A stretch of 64,000 bases of DNA from Stenotrophomonas maltophilia (lineage in GTDB: Bacteria; Pseudomonadota; Gammaproteobacteria; Xanthomonadales; Xanthomonadaceae). The stretch is from NCBI RefSeq assembly GCF_006974125.1, contig NZ_CP037858.1, positions 3,224,001-3,288,000 of the forward strand. The letters run 5' to 3'. The notes beneath the pieces are model-generated. The model worked only from the letters and a program-made list of their open reading frames with translations, did not search any database and was not told the DNA's origin. A program made the position numbers and the translations under genes. This document shows, piece by piece, positions 54,242-63,051 of the stretch. Positions within the stretch are counted from its first letter, which is position 1. Each line of letters starts with the position of its first letter.

Positions 54242-55459
54242 TCAGGGTGTGGAGGGCGCGGCGGTGGCCGCCGGCCGGTCGCGGAACAGCAGCAGGAAGG
54301 CGATCAGCACCACCAGTGCAACACCGGCCGGGAACAGCCAGATCTGCTGCCAGTCCGGGCCGGCCTCGCTGGTGAAGTGCTCCACCACCGCGCCGGACAG
54401 GAAGGTGCCGATCAGCATGCCCACGCCGTAGGTGGCCAGGGTGATGAACCCCTGCGCGCTGCTGCGCGCGGCGGGGCCAGCATGCGCGTCGGTGTAGATC
54501 TGGCCGGTGACGAAGAAGAAGTCGTAGCAGATGCCGTGCAGCACGATGCCGATCACCAGCAGTGAGAAACCGCCGCCCGCATCGCCGAAGGCGAACATGA
54601 CGTAGCGCACCACCCAGGCGGCCATGCCCACGGCCAGCATCGTCTTGACCCCCAGCCTGACGAACAGGAACGGCATGGCCAGCATCAGCAGCACTTCGGA
54701 GACCTGGCCCAGCGACTGCAGGCCCGCGGCGCCGCGCACGCCCAGGTCGTTGAGGTACGGGTTGGTGAAGTTGTAGTAGAACGACAGCGGGATGCAGATG
54801 GCGATGGAGGCCAGGAAGAACACCAGGTAGGCGCGCGACTTCAGCAGCCGCAGCGAATCCAGGCCGAGGATCTGCCCGAGCCCGGCATCGCGCTGCTTCG
54901 CCAGCGGCGGCGTGTGCGGCAGGGTGAACGCGTACAGGCCCAGCACCAGCGACGCCACTGCTGCCATCTGGAAGGTGAGTTCGAGCCGATGCGCCTGTTC
55001 CCAGCCCAGCCAGCCAATCAGCACGCCGGCCACGATCCAGCCGACGCTGCCAGCCACCCGCACCAGCGGGAACTGTTTCTCAGGCGATTGCATGTGCCGC
55101 ATCGCCACGCTGTTGGCCAGCGCCAGCGTCGGCATGAACAGCAGCATGTAGCCCATGACGCAGGTGGAGAACATGCTGAAGCTGGTGGCCGTGGAGGCCA
55201 GCCACATCAGTACTGCGCCGGCCAGGTGCAGGACCGCCAGGATGCGCTGTGCGGCGAAGTAGCGATCCGCGATCAGGCCGACCAGGAAGGGAGCGACGAT
55301 CGCACCGATGGACTGGCTGAGGAAGGCCGTCGCCACCTGGCTGGCGCTGGCCTGCAGCGGGCCCTGCACCAGGTAGGTGCCCAGGGTCACGAACCACGCT
55401 CCCCAGATGAAGAACTGCAGAAACATCATCGCGCCCAAGCGCGACATGGCGTGCGTCAT
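54242..55459 (-). CDS. MFS transporter, nucleoside/H+ symporter-like
   Basis: 405-residue inner-membrane transporter with twelve predicted helices. The N terminus SRLGAMMFLQFFIWGAWFVTLGTYL and the RYFAAQRILAVLHLAGA loop resemble the NupG/nucleoside:H+ symporter group of the major facilitator superfamily, many members of which are found in sugar catabolic clusters. It would import products of the periplasmic reactions. The C terminus ends with a short Ala/Pro tail. Second gene of the leftward operon. Confidence 0.9.
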   Translation of the reverse strand: MTHAMSRLGAMMFLQFFIWGAWFVTLGTYLVQGPLQASASQVATAFLSQSIGAIVAPFLVGLIADRYFAAQRILAVLHLAGAVLMWLASTATSFSMFSTCVMGYMLLFMPTLALANSVAMRHMQSPEKQFPLVRVAGSVGWIVAGVLIGWLGWEQAHRLELTFQMAAVASLVLGLYAFTLPHTPPLAKQRDAGLGQILGLDSLRLLKSRAYLVFFLASIAICIPLSFYYNFTNPYLNDLGVRGAAGLQSLGQVSEVLLMLAMPFLFVRLGVKTMLAVGMAAWVVRYVMFAFGDAGGGFSLLVIGIVLHGICYDFFFVTGQIYTDAHAGPAARSSAQGFITLATYGVGMLIGTFLSGAVVEHFTSEAGPDWQQIWLFPAGVALVVLIAFLLLFRDRPAATAAPSTP

Positions 55460-55486
55460 GGCTTGCCCTCCCGGGGCGGTATCGGC

Positions 55487-56539
55487 TCAGAGTCCCAGCA
55501 TGCGGTGCAGTGATGCGGCGTCGGCGCCGCTGTCGGCAAAGTCGTCGAAAGCGCGTTCGGTCACGCGGATGATGTGGTCGCGGATGAAGGCGGCACCCTC
55601 GCGTGCGCCGTCTTCCGGGTGCTTCAGGCAGCACTCCCATTCCAGTACCGCCCAGCCGGGGAAGTCGTACTGCGCGAACTTCGAGAAGATCGACTTGAAG
55701 TCGATCTGGCCGTCGCCAAGTGAACGGAACCGGCCCGGGCGATCGATCCAGTCCTGGTAGCCGCCATAGACGCCGCTGCTGGCGCTGGCACGGTACTCCG
55801 CATCCTTCACATGGAAGGCGCCGATGCGCGCGTGGTAGCGGTCGATGAAGCCGAGGTAATCCATCTGCTGCAGCAGCAGGTGGCTGGGGTCGTAGAGGAT
55901 CTTCGCGCGCGGATGGTGATCGACCACGTCGAGGAAGCGCTCGAAGGTCGCGCCGTCGTGCAGGTCCTCACCGGGGTGGATCTCGAAGCACAGGTCCACG
56001 CCACAGGCGTCGAAGGCATCGAGGATCGGACGCCAGCGCCGGCCGAGTTCGGCGAAGGCCTCGTCCACCAGGCCGGGCGGGCGCTGTGGCCAGGGATAGA
56101 AGTACGGCCAGGCCAGTGCGCCGGAGAACGTGGCGTGCGCGGTCAGCCCCAGCCGCTGGCTGGCCTTGGCTGCCAGCATCAGCTGTTCCACCGCCCAGGC
56201 CTGGCGGGCGGCGGGATCGTCGCGTTTGTCCGCGGGTGCGAATCCGTCGAACAGGCTGTCATAGGCGGGATGGACGGCGACCAGCTGCCCCTGCAGGTGG
56301 GTGGACAGTTCAGTGATCTGCACGCCATGCCCGGCCAGCATGCCGGCGAGGTCGTCGCAGTACGCCTGGCTGCGTGCGGCCTCGGCCAGGTCGAACAGGT
56401 GGGGGGCGCTGGTCGGTACTTGTACGCCAGAATAGCCTAGGCCCGCGGCCCACCCGGCCAGCGTGTCCAGCCGATCAAAAGGAGCTGTGTCGCCGATGAA
56501 CTGCGCCAGGAACAGCGCTGGACCCTTGAGCGTCTTCAA
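55487..56539 (-). CDS. Cytoplasmic sugar phosphate isomerase/epimerase-like protein
   Basis: 350-residue TIM-barrel protein without a signal peptide, third of its kind in the cluster. Motifs are YSGVQVPTSAPHLFDL, ITELSTHLQGQLVAVHP, VDLCFEIHPGEDLHDGATF, AKILYDPSHLLLQQMDYLGF, IGAFHVKDAEY and WAVLEWECCLKHPE. I chose TTG 56539 (LKTLKGPALFLAQFIGDTAPF) because GAGGG lies 9 bp upstream; the ATG at 56560 is inside the operator and has no ribosome site. First gene of the leftward operon, directly under the right operator. Confidence 0.88.
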   Translation of the reverse strand: MKTLKGPALFLAQFIGDTAPFDRLDTLAGWAAGLGYSGVQVPTSAPHLFDLAEAARSQAYCDDLAGMLAGHGVQITELSTHLQGQLVAVHPAYDSLFDGFAPADKRDDPAARQAWAVEQLMLAAKASQRLGLTAHATFSGALAWPYFYPWPQRPPGLVDEAFAELGRRWRPILDAFDACGVDLCFEIHPGEDLHDGATFERFLDVVDHHPRAKILYDPSHLLLQQMDYLGFIDRYHARIGAFHVKDAEYRASASSGVYGGYQDWIDRPGRFRSLGDGQIDFKSIFSKFAQYDFPGWAVLEWECCLKHPEDGAREGAAFIRDHIIRVTERAFDDFADSGADAASLHRMLGL

Positions 56540-56555
56540 CGTGATTCGCCCTCGA

Positions 56556-56569
56556 TGCAATCGATTGCA
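56556..56569. promoter_or_regulatory. Right operator of the keto-glycoside cluster
   Basis: TGCAATCGATTGCA, identical to 47860-47873 and here extended to a 16-bp perfect palindrome (ATGCAATCGATTGCAT, 56555-56570). It lies 16 bp upstream of the leftward operon's first codon and 65 bp upstream of the rightward LacI gene, so it can control both, including autoregulation. Confidence 0.85.
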
Positions 56570-56634
56570 TTATCCTAGCAGGGGCTTACGCTGGACCTGT
56601 TGTGCACTGCACAGCGGGCAGGAGAACTAACGCC

Positions 56635-57642
56635 ATGGCCACCATCTACGACATCGCAAAGCACGTCGGCGTCTCTGCCGGCACCGTGTCACGTGCACTT
56701 TCGCGGCCGGACAAGGTGCTGCCGGCGACGCGCGCGCGCATCGAGCAGGCTGCTGCCGCGTTGGGCTACGTGCCCAATACGGTGGCCCGTACGCTCAAGA
56801 CCCAGCGCAGCGGCAAGATCCTGGTCACCGTTCCGGATATTGCCAATCCGTTCTTCGCGCAGATCCTGCAGGGGGCGGAAGACGCCGCGCAGGCCGTCGG
56901 CTATGCAGTGCTGCTGGGCGATACGCAGGACCAACCCGACCGCGAGGAGCGCTACGCGCAGATGCTCCGGCGCAACGAGGCCGACGGCATGATCGTGCTC
57001 GGCCATCGCCTGCCACCGACGGCGCGCGAGATTGTCCAGCAGAGGGGGGCTGCCGCGCCGGTGGTCAACGGATGCGAGTTCGACCCCGCGCTGGGCCTGC
57101 CCAGTGTGCACATCGACAATGCCGCCGCTGCACGTGCCGTCATGGAGCATTTGTACGCACTGGGCCATGAACGGATCGCCGTGGTCGGCGGGCCGCCGGA
57201 TAATCCCCTGCACCAGCAACGCCTGGAAGGGGTGCGAGCCGCCGCCAAGGCGCGCGGCCGCCTGCGCCAGCTGAGCGTAGTGCCGGGCGATTTCTCGGTG
57301 GAATCCGGGCATGCCGCAACGGTGGCGCTGCTGGCCGATGGGGCGGCATCGACCGCAGTCTTCTGCTTCAGCGACCAGATGGCGCTGGGTGCGCTGGCGG
57401 CCTGCCGCGATCTGGGCATCCGCGTGCCGGACGAGCTGTCCGTCGTCGGTTTCGATGACCTTGCGTCTTCGCGCTACCTCACGCCGCCGCTGACGACCAT
57501 CCGGCAGCCGATGCGGGAAATCGGCGCGCGCGCGGTCAACCTGCTGCTCGCCATCATCGAACAGGTGGACGTTCCGCTTCAACAGACGCTGGATTTCAGC
57601 CTGATGGTGCGGGGGTCGACGGCTGCGCCTGGGCCCAGGTGA
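56635..57642 (+). CDS. LacI-family repressor of the keto-glycoside cluster
   Basis: 335-residue regulator starting at ATG 56635 with AGGAG upstream. The helix-turn-helix is MATIYDIAKHVGVSAGTVSRALSRPDKV, and the hinge is GYVPNTVARTLKTQRSGKIL. The effector domain includes IANPFFAQILQGAEDAAQ, HIDNAAAARAVMEHLYALGHERIAVVGG and FCFSDQMALGALAACRDLGIRVPDELSVVGFDDLASS. The gene abuts one copy of the palindrome, and the other copy heads the opposite operon, so this is the probable cognate repressor; the inducer would be a glycoside or keto-sugar. Confidence 0.93.
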   Translation: MATIYDIAKHVGVSAGTVSRALSRPDKVLPATRARIEQAAAALGYVPNTVARTLKTQRSGKILVTVPDIANPFFAQILQGAEDAAQAVGYAVLLGDTQDQPDREERYAQMLRRNEADGMIVLGHRLPPTAREIVQQRGAAAPVVNGCEFDPALGLPSVHIDNAAAARAVMEHLYALGHERIAVVGGPPDNPLHQQRLEGVRAAAKARGRLRQLSVVPGDFSVESGHAATVALLADGAASTAVFCFSDQMALGALAACRDLGIRVPDELSVVGFDDLASSRYLTPPLTTIRQPMREIGARAVNLLLAIIEQVDVPLQQTLDFSLMVRGSTAAPGPR

Positions 57643-57761
57643 GGCCATGGACGCTGCAGGTTCGAGTCCTTGATCCCGAATTGACGTAAAGCTGTCAGAC
57701 TCACGACAGGCAGCCCGGCAGGGGCCGGGGTGGAACGTGCGATCGCGCAAGGGGGTCGGCA

Positions 57762-58814
57762 ATGCCGTTCTTGACTGACTCGACGGAGGTCGCGGTCGAA
57801 GGCGCCGGCGCGGCACGGCGCATCGGCTGGATGCGCTTCGTGGGCAATGGCCTGGGCGCGATCCCCATCGCCTCGATCATGCTGGAGCGCCAGGATGGCG
57901 CGCTGCCCTGGGTCCTGTTGCTGCTCAATGCGCTGGCATGGCCGGCGCTGGCGCTGGTGCTGACCCAACGCTCGCGCAAGCCGGCCGCGGTCCAGTTCCG
58001 CTGCATGGTGGCCGACTCATTGTTCGGCGGCGGCTGGATCGCGTTCATGGCCTTGAGCGCCGTACCCAGTGCACTGTTCGCAGCATTGCTGGTGGCCGAC
58101 AAGATCGCGGCCGGCGGCGTGCGCCTGGCGATGCGGGCAACGCTGGCTCTGGTGGTGGGCTTCGCGCTCACCTGGTGGGCGCTCGGGTTTCCTTACCAAC
58201 CCGTGTCGTCGCAACGCACGATCGTGCTCAGCGTGCCGTTCCTGTTCGTCTACGGCATCGGGCTCAGCATCCTCAGCTGGCAGCTGGCGCGTCGGGTGAA
58301 GTCGCAGAACCGCCAGCTGCAGCGTCTGAGCCGGATGGATCCGCTGGTCGAACTGGCCAATCGCGGCTTCCTGATCCTGCGTGCGCAGCAGGCGCTGGAC
58401 AAAGCGCAGGGGCAGGGCGGCTTTGCCTGCCTGTTGATGCTCGATGTGGATGACTTCAAGCACATCAATGATTCGCACGGGCACCGCGCCGGTGATGAAG
58501 TACTGCGGCACATCGCCTCGACCCTGCGCGCCTTCGCCCGGCCCGGTGATACACCAGCGCGCCTGGGCGGCGACGAGTTTGTCGTGCTGCTGCACGACTG
58601 CGCGCCCGTGGATGCGATGCATGTGGCCGAACGGGTTCGCCTGCACCTGCTCGAAGCGGCACGGCAGGCGACCCCGGGCGTTGAGTTCAGCGTGAGCATC
58701 GGGATTGCTGCCACGCCGCGCGGCGGCAGCGTGGAGGACTGGCTGGCCCTGGCCGACCGCGCGCTTTACCACGCCAAGCGGCAGGGCAAGAACACCGCCA
58801 GCTATGGCGAGTGA
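57762..58814 (+). CDS. Membrane-bound GGDEF diguanylate cyclase
   Basis: 350-residue protein. The N-terminal 180 residues carry about five or six membrane helices (IPIASIMLERQDGALPWVLLLLNALAW, ALALVVGFALTWWALGF, LSVPFLFVYGIGLSILSWQLA) and a short linker. The GGDEF domain has its active site at residues 269-273 and the inhibitory I-site R260-P-G-D263 five residues upstream, so it should be active and product-inhibited. It makes cyclic di-GMP in response to an unknown signal. Monocistronic. Confidence 0.95.
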   Translation: MPFLTDSTEVAVEGAGAARRIGWMRFVGNGLGAIPIASIMLERQDGALPWVLLLLNALAWPALALVLTQRSRKPAAVQFRCMVADSLFGGGWIAFMALSAVPSALFAALLVADKIAAGGVRLAMRATLALVVGFALTWWALGFPYQPVSSQRTIVLSVPFLFVYGIGLSILSWQLARRVKSQNRQLQRLSRMDPLVELANRGFLILRAQQALDKAQGQGGFACLLMLDVDDFKHINDSHGHRAGDEVLRHIASTLRAFARPGDTPARLGGDEFVVLLHDCAPVDAMHVAERVRLHLLEAARQATPGVEFSVSIGIAATPRGGSVEDWLALADRALYHAKRQGKNTASYGE

Positions 58815-58817
58815 GTT

Positions 58818-59252
58818 CGTGCGTCCGCCCTGGAACAGGCCAGTAGCTGTGCGGCCGCCGCTGGGGAATCGCCACGCATCACCAGCTGCAGCGCGGTGAT
58901 CGGCATGCCCAGCTCCAGTGCAACGAAGCACAGGCCCTGGCGGTGCATGTTCTGCATCGACGCCGTCTCGCCGCACGTGCCCGGGCCGAAGCTGATCAAC
59001 ATGTTCCACAGTGGCAGGACGCCGCTGGTGCCGGTGGAGCGCCTGGCCGAACTCGACTACCGCCTGGTGATCATTCCCTCGGATCTGCAACGGGCCGCGA
59101 TCCGGGCCCTGCAGCGCACCTTGCAGGAGATTGCGCTGACCGGTGACAGCGGGCGCATCGCCGATGAACTGGCCAGTTTCGGAGAGCGCGAGGCGATCGT
59201 GCGTACGGCGCGCTATCTGGCATTGGATATCCATACGGAATCAACGCAATAG
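58818..59252 (+). pseudogene. Remnant of an isocitrate lyase/PEP mutase family gene
   Basis: Translation of 58979-59252 gives GPKLINMFHSGRTPLVPVERLAELDYRLVIIPSDLQRAAIRALQ and a following helix, which resembles the C-terminal end of PEP mutase/methylisocitrate lyase proteins (L-x-E-L-G-F-x-I-V-I-F-P-x-x-x-x-x-A-x-x-A-M). Upstream, ALEQASSCAAAAGESP keeps a trace of the middle but without the catalytic KKCGH region. The first half of the gene is missing. Not functional as an enzyme. Confidence 0.6.
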
Positions 59253-59597
59253 CGTCCGGGCCGTGCGCACGTGACGGTCGTTGCGCTGCATCATGGGTCA
59301 GTCAGAATCCATGCATATACTTTGCTCACCAAGGAGGGTGAACAGATCGGGGGATCTTCGCGACGATTGAAGTTTCGGGCTCTGACCAAGACCTCTCCGG
59401 GTGCTTGGCAAGCTTAGGTGCAGAAGTGACGCCCATTTGGGGATGGGCAGGGTGATGGGAATTCTGGCTTCAGTCGGCTCTGAACGGAGCGACATTGGGG
59501 CTGCACGCGCTTCCCCGCATGGTCCAGAAGCTGCGTGACATTCGTTTGGTCTGGCGGAGGACCTGCCGGCAGATGGGCTCATTCTTCGAGGATAGAC
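59253..59597. other. Gene-free stretch upstream of the RHS remnant
   Basis: 345 bp of somewhat lower GC content. Short open frames exist on both strands but none has a ribosome site and protein-like composition together. It presumably contains the promoter of the RHS gene, but none can be marked with confidence. Confidence 0.5.
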
Positions 59598-61469
59598 ATG
59601 GATCGCTTCAAGCGGATCGTCCTGGCAATGGCGGCACAGCTGCTGGCCTTCGGCGTACAGGCACAGGTTCACTCTTTCGAGACGTATGGGCGAGAGCTGG
59701 CACGCAGCGAGTCCATCACTGCGCTTCCTGCGGGGTTTGGCCAGTTCGGCGAGCGCATCGACTTCTACTCAGGCGCCGTGTCCTTCCACAAAACCGTGGT
59801 CGAACTCCCGGGCAATAATGCGCTGAGGGTGGCAGCGGACTATGAGTACACCGTCCAGGAAAAGCTCGGGTGGCCGCCCAAGTATGCGTTGAGGCGCGCG
59901 GAACCATTCATCATGGGCATTCATTCCACCGAACTGGGCTGGATGGTCGGTAGCCCGAACGCCTACACCGGACGTCGATGCTCCGACCCTCGGAGACGGG
60001 GTGTCGCCGAAGTGGTCAGGTCGAGCAAGCCGCCGATCGACAATTTTCTGCCCGAAGACTACTGGGATGGGAATTCGCTGGTTGGCACGGAGGGTGGCGG
60101 AATCATCCGACGGCTGGATCAGGGGGAACCGAGCATTCCGAATGTCGATGTACGCTGGGCAACCAACGGCGGATGGCGTTTCAGCTGCTACCAGCTGGCC
60201 GATGGTAGTGATGGATTCGTTGGTCACGGTCCGGATGGAAACAGGTACTACTTCGGCCGTCCCGAGCGTGACGAAGAGACGCTACAGATAATGAGCAATT
60301 TCCAGCAGTCCGACACCTGGCTGGATGTTTCCCTGTATCGCATGCGACTGACTCGTGTGGAAGACCGGTTTGGCAACTGGGTCAATTACTCGTCCAGCCA
60401 GATTACGGCGAGTGATGGCCGCAGCATCACTTTTTCAGGCACGGACGGCTCGGTGATCGAGGCTGGGGGGCGCCAATGGCGCCTTCAGGGGGGAGTGCTG
60501 ACCAATCCGGATGGCTCCACATGGTCGATCGGCAGCGTGGGGGGCATTGCGGCGAGGCCGGATGGGGGGGGCGATCGCCCTGTGTGGAAGTCTCTCGCAG
60601 ATCCCGATGGCCTTCAGCGGGCAGCTGACGGTGAACGTCAAGCTGGAGTCCAATGTGAGCGCGAGCTTCGCTCTGGAGCCACGCCGGCGGGGCTATTCAC
60701 AGGTGACCTCCTACTGCCTTCAATCCCCGACGGGCGGGAAATTCTCGGAGCTCCCGCACTATGTCGATGGCATCTCACTGGTGTCGCGTTCGATGCAGGG
60801 TGCGGGGGTGCCACTGCTGACTCATTCCATCGACTACGGACCGCCCAACGCCTGCTATCAGCCGGCAGTGGGGCAGGGGCTGGCAGAGGTCTGCACGTCA
60901 AGTTCGCCGGTGACGCGCACGACGGCAGTCACTGGCTCTGATGGAACGGTTGAACGATATGTGTTCGGCAATCGTGCGCGGATGGACGCAGGCCTGCTGC
61001 AGTCGCATTCAATTGGAAGTTCGCAGGTTGTCAATTACGAGTACGCCCTTCCGTATGAGAACGCGTACGACATGGGGAAGCGCAGGCTTTACGACGTGGG
61101 CCAGACCAGCATCACGGTGCTGACCCGTAGTCTGATCAGACGGGATGGAGTGAACTTCGAGCGACGGGTTCCCTCTGACTGTGGTCCCGGCGCCAATGCG
61201 CTCTGCATTGACACGTTCTATCGTCCAGTCAAGTTCGTCAGTTCAAGCGCCGCAGTTCCATGAGGGCAGCGGAAATGCACGACGAATGGATCCGTGGCCC
61301 GTGTCTGCGGCTGCTTGCCAGCAGCGCGGCGACTGCGCAGAACCATTCGCGCACCGAGACGAGCCTGTACTCGGACAACGCAACCTCATGAGCAGTGGGG
61401 ATCGTGGGATTGCCGCGATGCGACCGGGCGACGCATAGCGGGGCGGCGGCTGTTTCGAGCTTGCGGTGA
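59598..61469 (+). pseudogene. RHS-family protein gene, frameshifted and truncated
   Basis: ATG 59598 (GAGG 7 bp upstream) starts a secreted protein with a signal peptide (MDRFKRIVLAMAAQLLAFGVQA) and the N-terminal RHS pattern FYSGAVSFHKTVVELPGNNALRVAADYEY, YYFGRPERDEE, RLTRVEDRFGNWVNYSSSQI. At a run of eight G (60564-60571) the reading shifts by one: with seven G the frame continues as ALCGSLSQIPMAFSGQL through to a stop at 61263, 554 residues in all. Frame 0 then shows weak RHS-like text (RTETSLYSDNATS) broken by TGA at 61388-61390 and ending at 61469. The RHS core of full-length relatives (well over 1000 residues) is missing. Lower GC content than the neighbours suggests transfer. Confidence 0.75.
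60564..60571 (+). repeat. Homopolymer of eight G at the RHS frameshift
   Basis: Run of eight G inside the RHS reading frame, at the exact point where the protein-like frame changes. Loss of one G restores the frame. Slippage (phase variation), permanent mutation, or sequencing error in a homopolymer are all possible. Confidence 0.9.
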
Positions 61470-61774
61470 TAAGGGTGGACGACGCGCTCCTGATGCGTCG
61501 CCTGGGGCAGTCACTGTTGACGGGGAGTGAGCCCGGAATGGGAGCGTGGCGGTCGCTGGGAATGCGGTTGCCGTCAGGGACCGTTGCTGAATTGATCGCA
61601 TATGATGCTGAACCAGATGCGGGCTTCACCGTGAGGATCGACAATCAATCCGATCCACGCATCGCATTGCAGGAGGTCATCTCCGCCCTCGGTCTTTGCG
61701 CGGACCGGATCATATGGTCCAACATCAATGGGATGCCGTGTGCTGCAGGGTGTCGCCAGGGCATATCAAGGTAA
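61466..61774 (+). CDS. Small orphan ORF, possible immunity protein
   Basis: 102-residue acidic protein starting with GTG at 61466. The GTG overlaps the terminal TGA (61467-61469) of the RHS-remnant frame as GTGA, the arrangement often seen for toxin-immunity pairs. The sequence (LMRRLGQSLLTGSEPGMGAW, AELIAYDAEPDAGFTVRIDN, ALQEVISALGLCADRIIWSN) has the size and mixed alpha/beta pattern of immunity proteins, but I recognise no family. GC content is below the neighbourhood average. ATG 61493 is an alternative start. Confidence 0.45.
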   Translation: MIRVDDALLMRRLGQSLLTGSEPGMGAWRSLGMRLPSGTVAELIAYDAEPDAGFTVRIDNQSDPRIALQEVISALGLCADRIIWSNINGMPCAAGCRQGISR

Positions 61775-61863
61775 GGTCGATGACGATGCAGGCGGTCAAG
61801 GTAGTTTGATCCGTTGGCACGGCCAATCCTCTACCATGGGCCACCCCGCCCGGACGTGCCCCC

Positions 61864-62889
61864 ATGCAAGACGCCCTCGTTGCCCAGCCCAAGCCCCCCG
61901 TTGCGAGGATCGCGGCCTGGCTGATGATGCTGCTGGGCATGTGGCTGGCGCTGAAGCTCGGCCTGGTGGTGACCCTGCTGTCGGGCCTGCTGGTGTTCCA
62001 GCTGACCCACGTGCTGGCGTCCACCGTGGAAGGCAAGCTGCCGCCGGGACGGGCGCGGGCGATTGCGGTCATCGTCCTGTCTGCGGTCATCATCAGCGCG
62101 CTGGTGCTGGCTGGCATCGGCGTGGCCTCGTTCTTCCGCACCGAGACCGGTGGCCCGGATGCGCTGCTGGGCCATCTGATGGACATCCTCAACAGCTCGC
62201 GGCACCAGGTGCCGGCGCTGCTGCAGCCGTACATTCCCGAGGACATGCCGGCGTTGCGCGCGGCACTGAACGACTGGGCCGCCGAGCACCAGCGACAGCT
62301 CGGGGTGGCCGGGACCTCGGCGGTGCAGATCGGCGTGCGGGTGCTGATCGGCATGGTGCTGGGCGCGATGATCGCGCTGTATGACGAACTGCCGCTGCCG
62401 AAGATGGGGCCGCTGGCGCAGGAGCTGATCGGGCGCACCAGCCGCCTGGCCACCGCGTTCCGCCAGGTGGTGTTCGCGCAGGTAAAGATCTCGCTGCTCA
62501 ACACCGTGTTCACCGCCATCTTCCTGCTGGGCGTGCTGCCGCTGTTCGGGGTGCACCTGCCGCTGTCCAAGACGCTGGTGCTGATCACCTTCATCGCGGG
62601 CCTGCTGCCGGTGGTGGGCAACATCATCTCCAACACCATCATCACCATCGTCGCGCTGTCGGTCTCGTTCTATGTGGCCGTGGCCGCACTGTTGTACCTG
62701 ATCGTGATCCACAAACTGGAATACTTCCTCAACGCACGCATCGTCGGTGGCGAGATCCAGGCCCGTGCCTGGGAGCTGCTGCTGGCCATGCTGGTGATGG
62801 AGGCGGCATTCGGTCTGCCCGGCCTGGTGGCAGCGCCGGTGTTCTATGCCTACGTGAAGCGCGAGCTGGCCGATCAGCGCTGGATCTGA
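61864..62889 (+). CDS. AI-2E family transporter
   Basis: 341-residue inner-membrane protein with about seven or eight helices and a large hydrophilic loop around residues 90-155 (GGPDALLGHLMDILNSSRHQVPALLQPYI). The C-terminal part (VKISLLNTVFTAIFLLGVLPLFGVHLPLSKTLVLITFIAGLLPVVGNIISNTIITIVAL and the IGGEIQARAWELLLAMLV-like end) shows the AI-2E family motifs. Members include TqsA-type exporters and sodium/proton antiporters, and most are uncharacterised. It may therefore not handle autoinducer-2. Confidence 0.9.
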   Translation: MQDALVAQPKPPVARIAAWLMMLLGMWLALKLGLVVTLLSGLLVFQLTHVLASTVEGKLPPGRARAIAVIVLSAVIISALVLAGIGVASFFRTETGGPDALLGHLMDILNSSRHQVPALLQPYIPEDMPALRAALNDWAAEHQRQLGVAGTSAVQIGVRVLIGMVLGAMIALYDELPLPKMGPLAQELIGRTSRLATAFRQVVFAQVKISLLNTVFTAIFLLGVLPLFGVHLPLSKTLVLITFIAGLLPVVGNIISNTIITIVALSVSFYVAVAALLYLIVIHKLEYFLNARIVGGEIQARAWELLLAMLVMEAAFGLPGLVAAPVFYAYVKRELADQRWI

Positions 62890-63051
62890 CCCGGCATGAT
62901 GTGACATTCCCGCTACGATGAGGCGGGCCTTCCCATCTTGGCGGCGCGTTCGCGGTCGCTGTGCCATACCTATCGCAACGGTTCGCATGGCGCTGGCTTG
63001 GCGCTGCCGGAACCGGTCGTTACAGTGAACCGCACGTCAGGGGAAATTTGC

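Noticed and set aside
56540..56560. ATG at 56560 as start of the cytoplasmic isomerase gene
   Set aside because: It lies within the operator palindrome and has no ribosome site; TTG 56539 has GAGGG at good spacing and begins the conserved region.
59298..59672. Minus-strand 124-codon frame upstream of the RHS gene
   Set aside because: No ribosome site, atypical amino-acid composition and overlap with the RHS signal peptide.
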